Shown here piece by piece: positions 61,742 to 63,759 of a DNA stretch of 63,759 bases. The first letter of the stretch is position 1. Every line of letters begins with the position of its first letter. The stretch is from Bacteroidota bacterium (lineage in GTDB: Bacteria; Bacteroidota; Bacteroidia; Flavobacteriales; Flavobacteriaceae): assembly GCA_029561105.1 (NCBI GenBank), contig JAKQJQ010000195.1, positions 1 through 63,759 on the forward strand, in the 5' to 3' direction. Under the pieces are notes generated by a model. That model saw only the letters and a list, made by a program, of their open reading frames with translations. It was not told where the DNA came from and ran no database searches. The position numbers and the translations under genes are program-made.

Positions 61742-62233
61742 TTATGCTCCTGCAAACCGGATGGTTTGGCGTCTATGAGTCGACTTTAAGTTTTCACCGG
61801 CCATTGGCAACTCGCTTATAAAGCTAAAACGCAATCGAGGCCGACAGAGTGCGTATTTTGACGCATTGCAACAGCAAGCAGCGAATTACTCTCCAGCCAA
61901 AGAAAGTGTCCTTAAAAGGCTGTTACGGCTTCAAGCGCGTTTGCTTTTCCTAGTAGTCAGACAGAAAAGCAAAACCAAGGTAATGAAGGTTAAATATTCC
62001 CTTTTGACCAGTGAAATAATACCGACAGGCGTTTTGGAATCCTTTAAACGAACCATCAAATAAATTACTTCGGCATGATCCAGAATCGACTGGGTATACT
62101 TGAGCACTGCTGACTCAGAATTCAGGTCTCGGTTGCCAATAACGCCAATCCAGTCACGGGTGCTAACCAGATTGCCTAGAAAGTCCGCATCCGTTAACGG
62201 CAACAGTTGCAACAACAGTCGATTGGATTGCAA
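61742..62233 (-). pseudogene. decayed GNAT N-acetyltransferase
   Basis: Read on the minus strand, the start MQSNRLLLQLLPLTDADFLG is followed by STRDWIGVIGNRDLNSES and TPVGIISLVKREYL in one frame. The match to RimJ/RimL-type GNATs then continues as LHYLGFAFLSDY in a second frame and LLGKANALEAVTAF in a third. SLLAVAMRQNTHSV follows after an in-frame stop, then RFSFISELPMAGENLK after another shift. At least three frameshifts and one stop lie within about 300 bp, so no functional enzyme can be made. The acetyl-CoA loop remains visible, so decay is fairly recent. Confidence 0.82.
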
Positions 62234-62301
62234 TATTTTTTATGGTTGCCGTTTGTTGGCAAAGTAATCCTATAAGAACCAACCACCGCCATTTGACACA
62301 A

Positions 62302-62331
62302 AAAAAGGCTGCTTGTTGGGCAGCCTTTTTG
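62302..62331 (-). terminator. terminator of the DUF5689 gene
   Basis: AAAAAGGCTG and CAGCCTTTTT form a 10-bp stem, with a T run on the minus strand, 18 bp downstream of the stop codon. Confidence 0.8.
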
Positions 62332-62348
62332 TATTGGGTGAAAAAGAA

Positions 62349-63674
62349 TTAGTTTCCTGAAATCTTTACATTGTCAATTTCCCAGGTAGAAGACTGCGCT
62401 GTGGTCGAAGTGTACTTGAAAGCCACACGTACATTAGTGTTTCCGGCACCTGTAAAAGCAGTGATGTCAAGCGGTCCTGAGTTTGCATAGATATAATTTC
62501 CGGTAGACAAAGTAGCTCCTGTCAGCGTAGTCCATGTAGCCGCATTAGGATCTCCCGATACATAATTGTTAGAAATCAAGGCAACAATTGCAGGCCCATC
62601 AAACTTGTATGCGTTGTCAAAAGATAGAGACGCAGTAGTCAAGGCTGTCAAATCTTGCACTGGTGAAATCAACCAATCTTCGTTTGCATTAGAGGAAGAA
62701 GCGAAACCAGACATTTTGGCCATACCACCTGGGTTACCGAATGTTGGGCTGTGTGTCCAAACTTGTGCGCCGGTTACGCTAAAAGCAGACCAACCATTAA
62801 GTGAAGAGGTGAATGCTTCGTTGAGCAGCGGTGTAAAACGAGCACCGTTAAGGTTGATATCGTTAATCGACCTTGCAATAAATTGGTAAGTGTCACCAAA
62901 TTTAGTCAACACTCCTCTAACGGTTCCTCTTCCGGTTGCTACTGGCTTAGCAGAGAAATTCGCAAAAGAACTCGTCCTGAAAATAACAGAATTTCCGTCG
63001 ATATCGGTAAGATTAAGGTTGGTGGCGCCTCCCAAATCGTTGTTTATGTCGTAGTAGGTTGAGGCAATCGCGGCATTATCGAACTGAACACCATCAACTT
63101 CAACCAATTTATTGATGTATGCGTCTGTATTTAAATCGGCCAAAGTAACGTTTTGAACCAACACATCTTCATTTACAATAGTACAAGATCTTTGAACAGA
63201 AGTCCTGAATTGAGCGAAAGGCAGCCTTCCTACTTCGGCACCGCCGGATGAATTGGCGTATAAACCACCGATTCTCAGACTACCGTCATTAATATCAGTA
63301 TACAAACCGTCCATTTTGATAAGCACTTTTCTTCCAGGCTCATAATTGATGAACAAAGAAGTCTGGTCTACTGGTATGGCAAAAGCCTTAGACCCGTCGA
63401 GGGTCTGGAAAGAAATTGATTTGAAAAAGTTACCGCCGACGTCGCTTGAAGTGATATACGCTTCAATCACGTCAGAAACGCCTGGCGTAATGTTTTCGTG
63501 CAACTTAACAGTTTCAGATGCTGCAATGTCAGAAACTTCTCTGTTTGCAACCAAGGTAGTCTCGGTACAAGCCGCAAGGGTAGGTGTCTTGTAGTCGTCA
63601 TCATTTACGCAACCGGTAAAGATACCGGCGGTAAGCGCGACTAAAAAGGCTGATTTTAAAAATGGTGTTTTCAT
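62349..63674 (-). CDS. DUF5689 lipoprotein with choice-of-anchor J domain
   Basis: The 441-residue product has a lipoprotein signal (VALTAGIFTGC, Cys near residue 22). An OB-fold-like DUF5689 region (about 50-280) contains VIEAYITSSDVGGNFFKSIS and YINKLVEVDGVQF. The C-terminal choice-of-anchor J/cleaved-adhesin domain (about 285-441) contains SLNGWSAFSVTGAQVW and NEDWLISPVQDL and ends WEIDNVKISGN. Such lipoproteins usually sit next to a TonB-dependent receptor, and a receptor tail ends just upstream on the same strand. They are thought to be surface-exposed; the ligand is unknown. Confidence 0.85.
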   Translation of the reverse strand: MKTPFLKSAFLVALTAGIFTGCVNDDDYKTPTLAACTETTLVANREVSDIAASETVKLHENITPGVSDVIEAYITSSDVGGNFFKSISFQTLDGSKAFAIPVDQTSLFINYEPGRKVLIKMDGLYTDINDGSLRIGGLYANSSGGAEVGRLPFAQFRTSVQRSCTIVNEDVLVQNVTLADLNTDAYINKLVEVDGVQFDNAAIASTYYDINNDLGGATNLNLTDIDGNSVIFRTSSFANFSAKPVATGRGTVRGVLTKFGDTYQFIARSINDINLNGARFTPLLNEAFTSSLNGWSAFSVTGAQVWTHSPTFGNPGGMAKMSGFASSSNANEDWLISPVQDLTALTTASLSFDNAYKFDGPAIVALISNNYVSGDPNAATWTTLTGATLSTGNYIYANSGPLDITAFTGAGNTNVRVAFKYTSTTAQSSTWEIDNVKISGN

Positions 63675-63693
63675 ATGTAATTTTATTATAATA

Positions 63694-63759
63694 TTAGAAG
63701 TTAACGTAAAGGTTCAAGAAATAAGTTCTTCCGTATCCGTAGAAATATTTCGGGGCAAA
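63694..63759 (-). CDS. C-terminal end of a TonB-dependent receptor (partial)
   Basis: The last 21 codons read FAPKYFYGYGRTYFLNLYVN and then F plus stop. An aromatic GRTYFLNL...NF ending is characteristic of Bacteroidota TonB-dependent receptors. The gene runs off the right edge. It is 19 bp upstream of the DUF5689 gene and surely cotranscribed with it. Confidence 0.75.
   Translation of the reverse strand, partial: FAPKYFYGYGRTYFLNLYVNF

Noticed and set aside
61931-62233. Intact 100-residue protein on the minus strand
   Set aside because: Its C-terminal 20 residues are out-of-frame read-through; the true acetyltransferase continues in other frames, so it is a pseudogene.

Overview
This 63.8 kb window is a chromosomal segment of a Bacteroidota bacterium, most likely Flavobacterium or a close relative. 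Four things point there. Many genes are preceded by the Bacteroidota -7 element TAnnTTTG. Shine-Dalgarno sites are almost absent. The gene families are typical of the group (DUF4175-like, DUF4837, DUF2911, DUF2480, DUF3078, DUF5689, PorP/SprF, type IX secretion type B sorting domain). The SUF gene order with SufT-like and DUF2480 genes also fits. Most of the window is dense, co-oriented housekeeping sequence. No rRNA operon, prophage, CRISPR array or intact insertion sequence is visible.

Layout. 1-600: a tRNA-Cys gene followed downstream by an exact-period 78-bp tandem array built from the tRNA 3' end and its terminator. 0.7-7.1 kb: folB, glnS, a YtxH-like protein, an SPFH protein, a small outer-membrane barrel and gltX. 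7.3-14.4 kb: a large DUF4175-like membrane coiled-coil protein, ybeY, mnmG, a lipoprotein and a methyltransferase in a tight run. Two parS-like ParB-binding sites flank mnmG, one of them a perfect match, which suggests this segment is origin-proximal. 14.6-24.8 kb: Skp-like lipoprotein, Pif1/RecD-like helicase, DoxX, holB, pgk, LysM lytic transglycosylase, DUF4837 and ElaA. 24.8-37.2 kb (mostly minus strand): OmpA-like protein, S41 protease, rnpA, barrel protein, M1 aminopeptidase, subtilase, DUF2911-TPR protein, PDZ-alpha/beta hydrolase and a TonB-dependent receptor. 37.5-48.2 kb: an MBL hydrolase, then the SUF iron-sulfur locus sufA-B-C-D // sufS-E-T-DUF2480. 48.2-63.8 kb: a DUF3078 protein, hflX, then a type IX secretion cluster: a 2,662-residue repetitive type B substrate, its PorP/SprF partner and a TPR/OmpA protein. 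The window ends with a decayed GNAT acetyltransferase, a DUF5689 lipoprotein and the tail of a TonB-dependent receptor.

The most unusual signal is in the SUF operon. The three spacers sufA/sufB, sufB/sufC and sufC/sufD are each filled, from stop codon to next start codon, by an inverted-repeat element whose arms are short tandem microrepeats. Two of the three carry a gene for a four-helix-bundle protein of the 23S rRNA intervening-sequence/Avd-like family. Two related elements without a gene lie at about 7.2 and 38.4 kb. This looks like a family of small mobile or self-spreading elements with an optional four-helix-bundle gene that targets gaps between genes. A second, unrelated dispersed intergenic repeat occurs four times, with a central stem-loop whose stem sequence varies while pairing is kept. 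Functions rest on reading the translations and motifs; no database search was possible.
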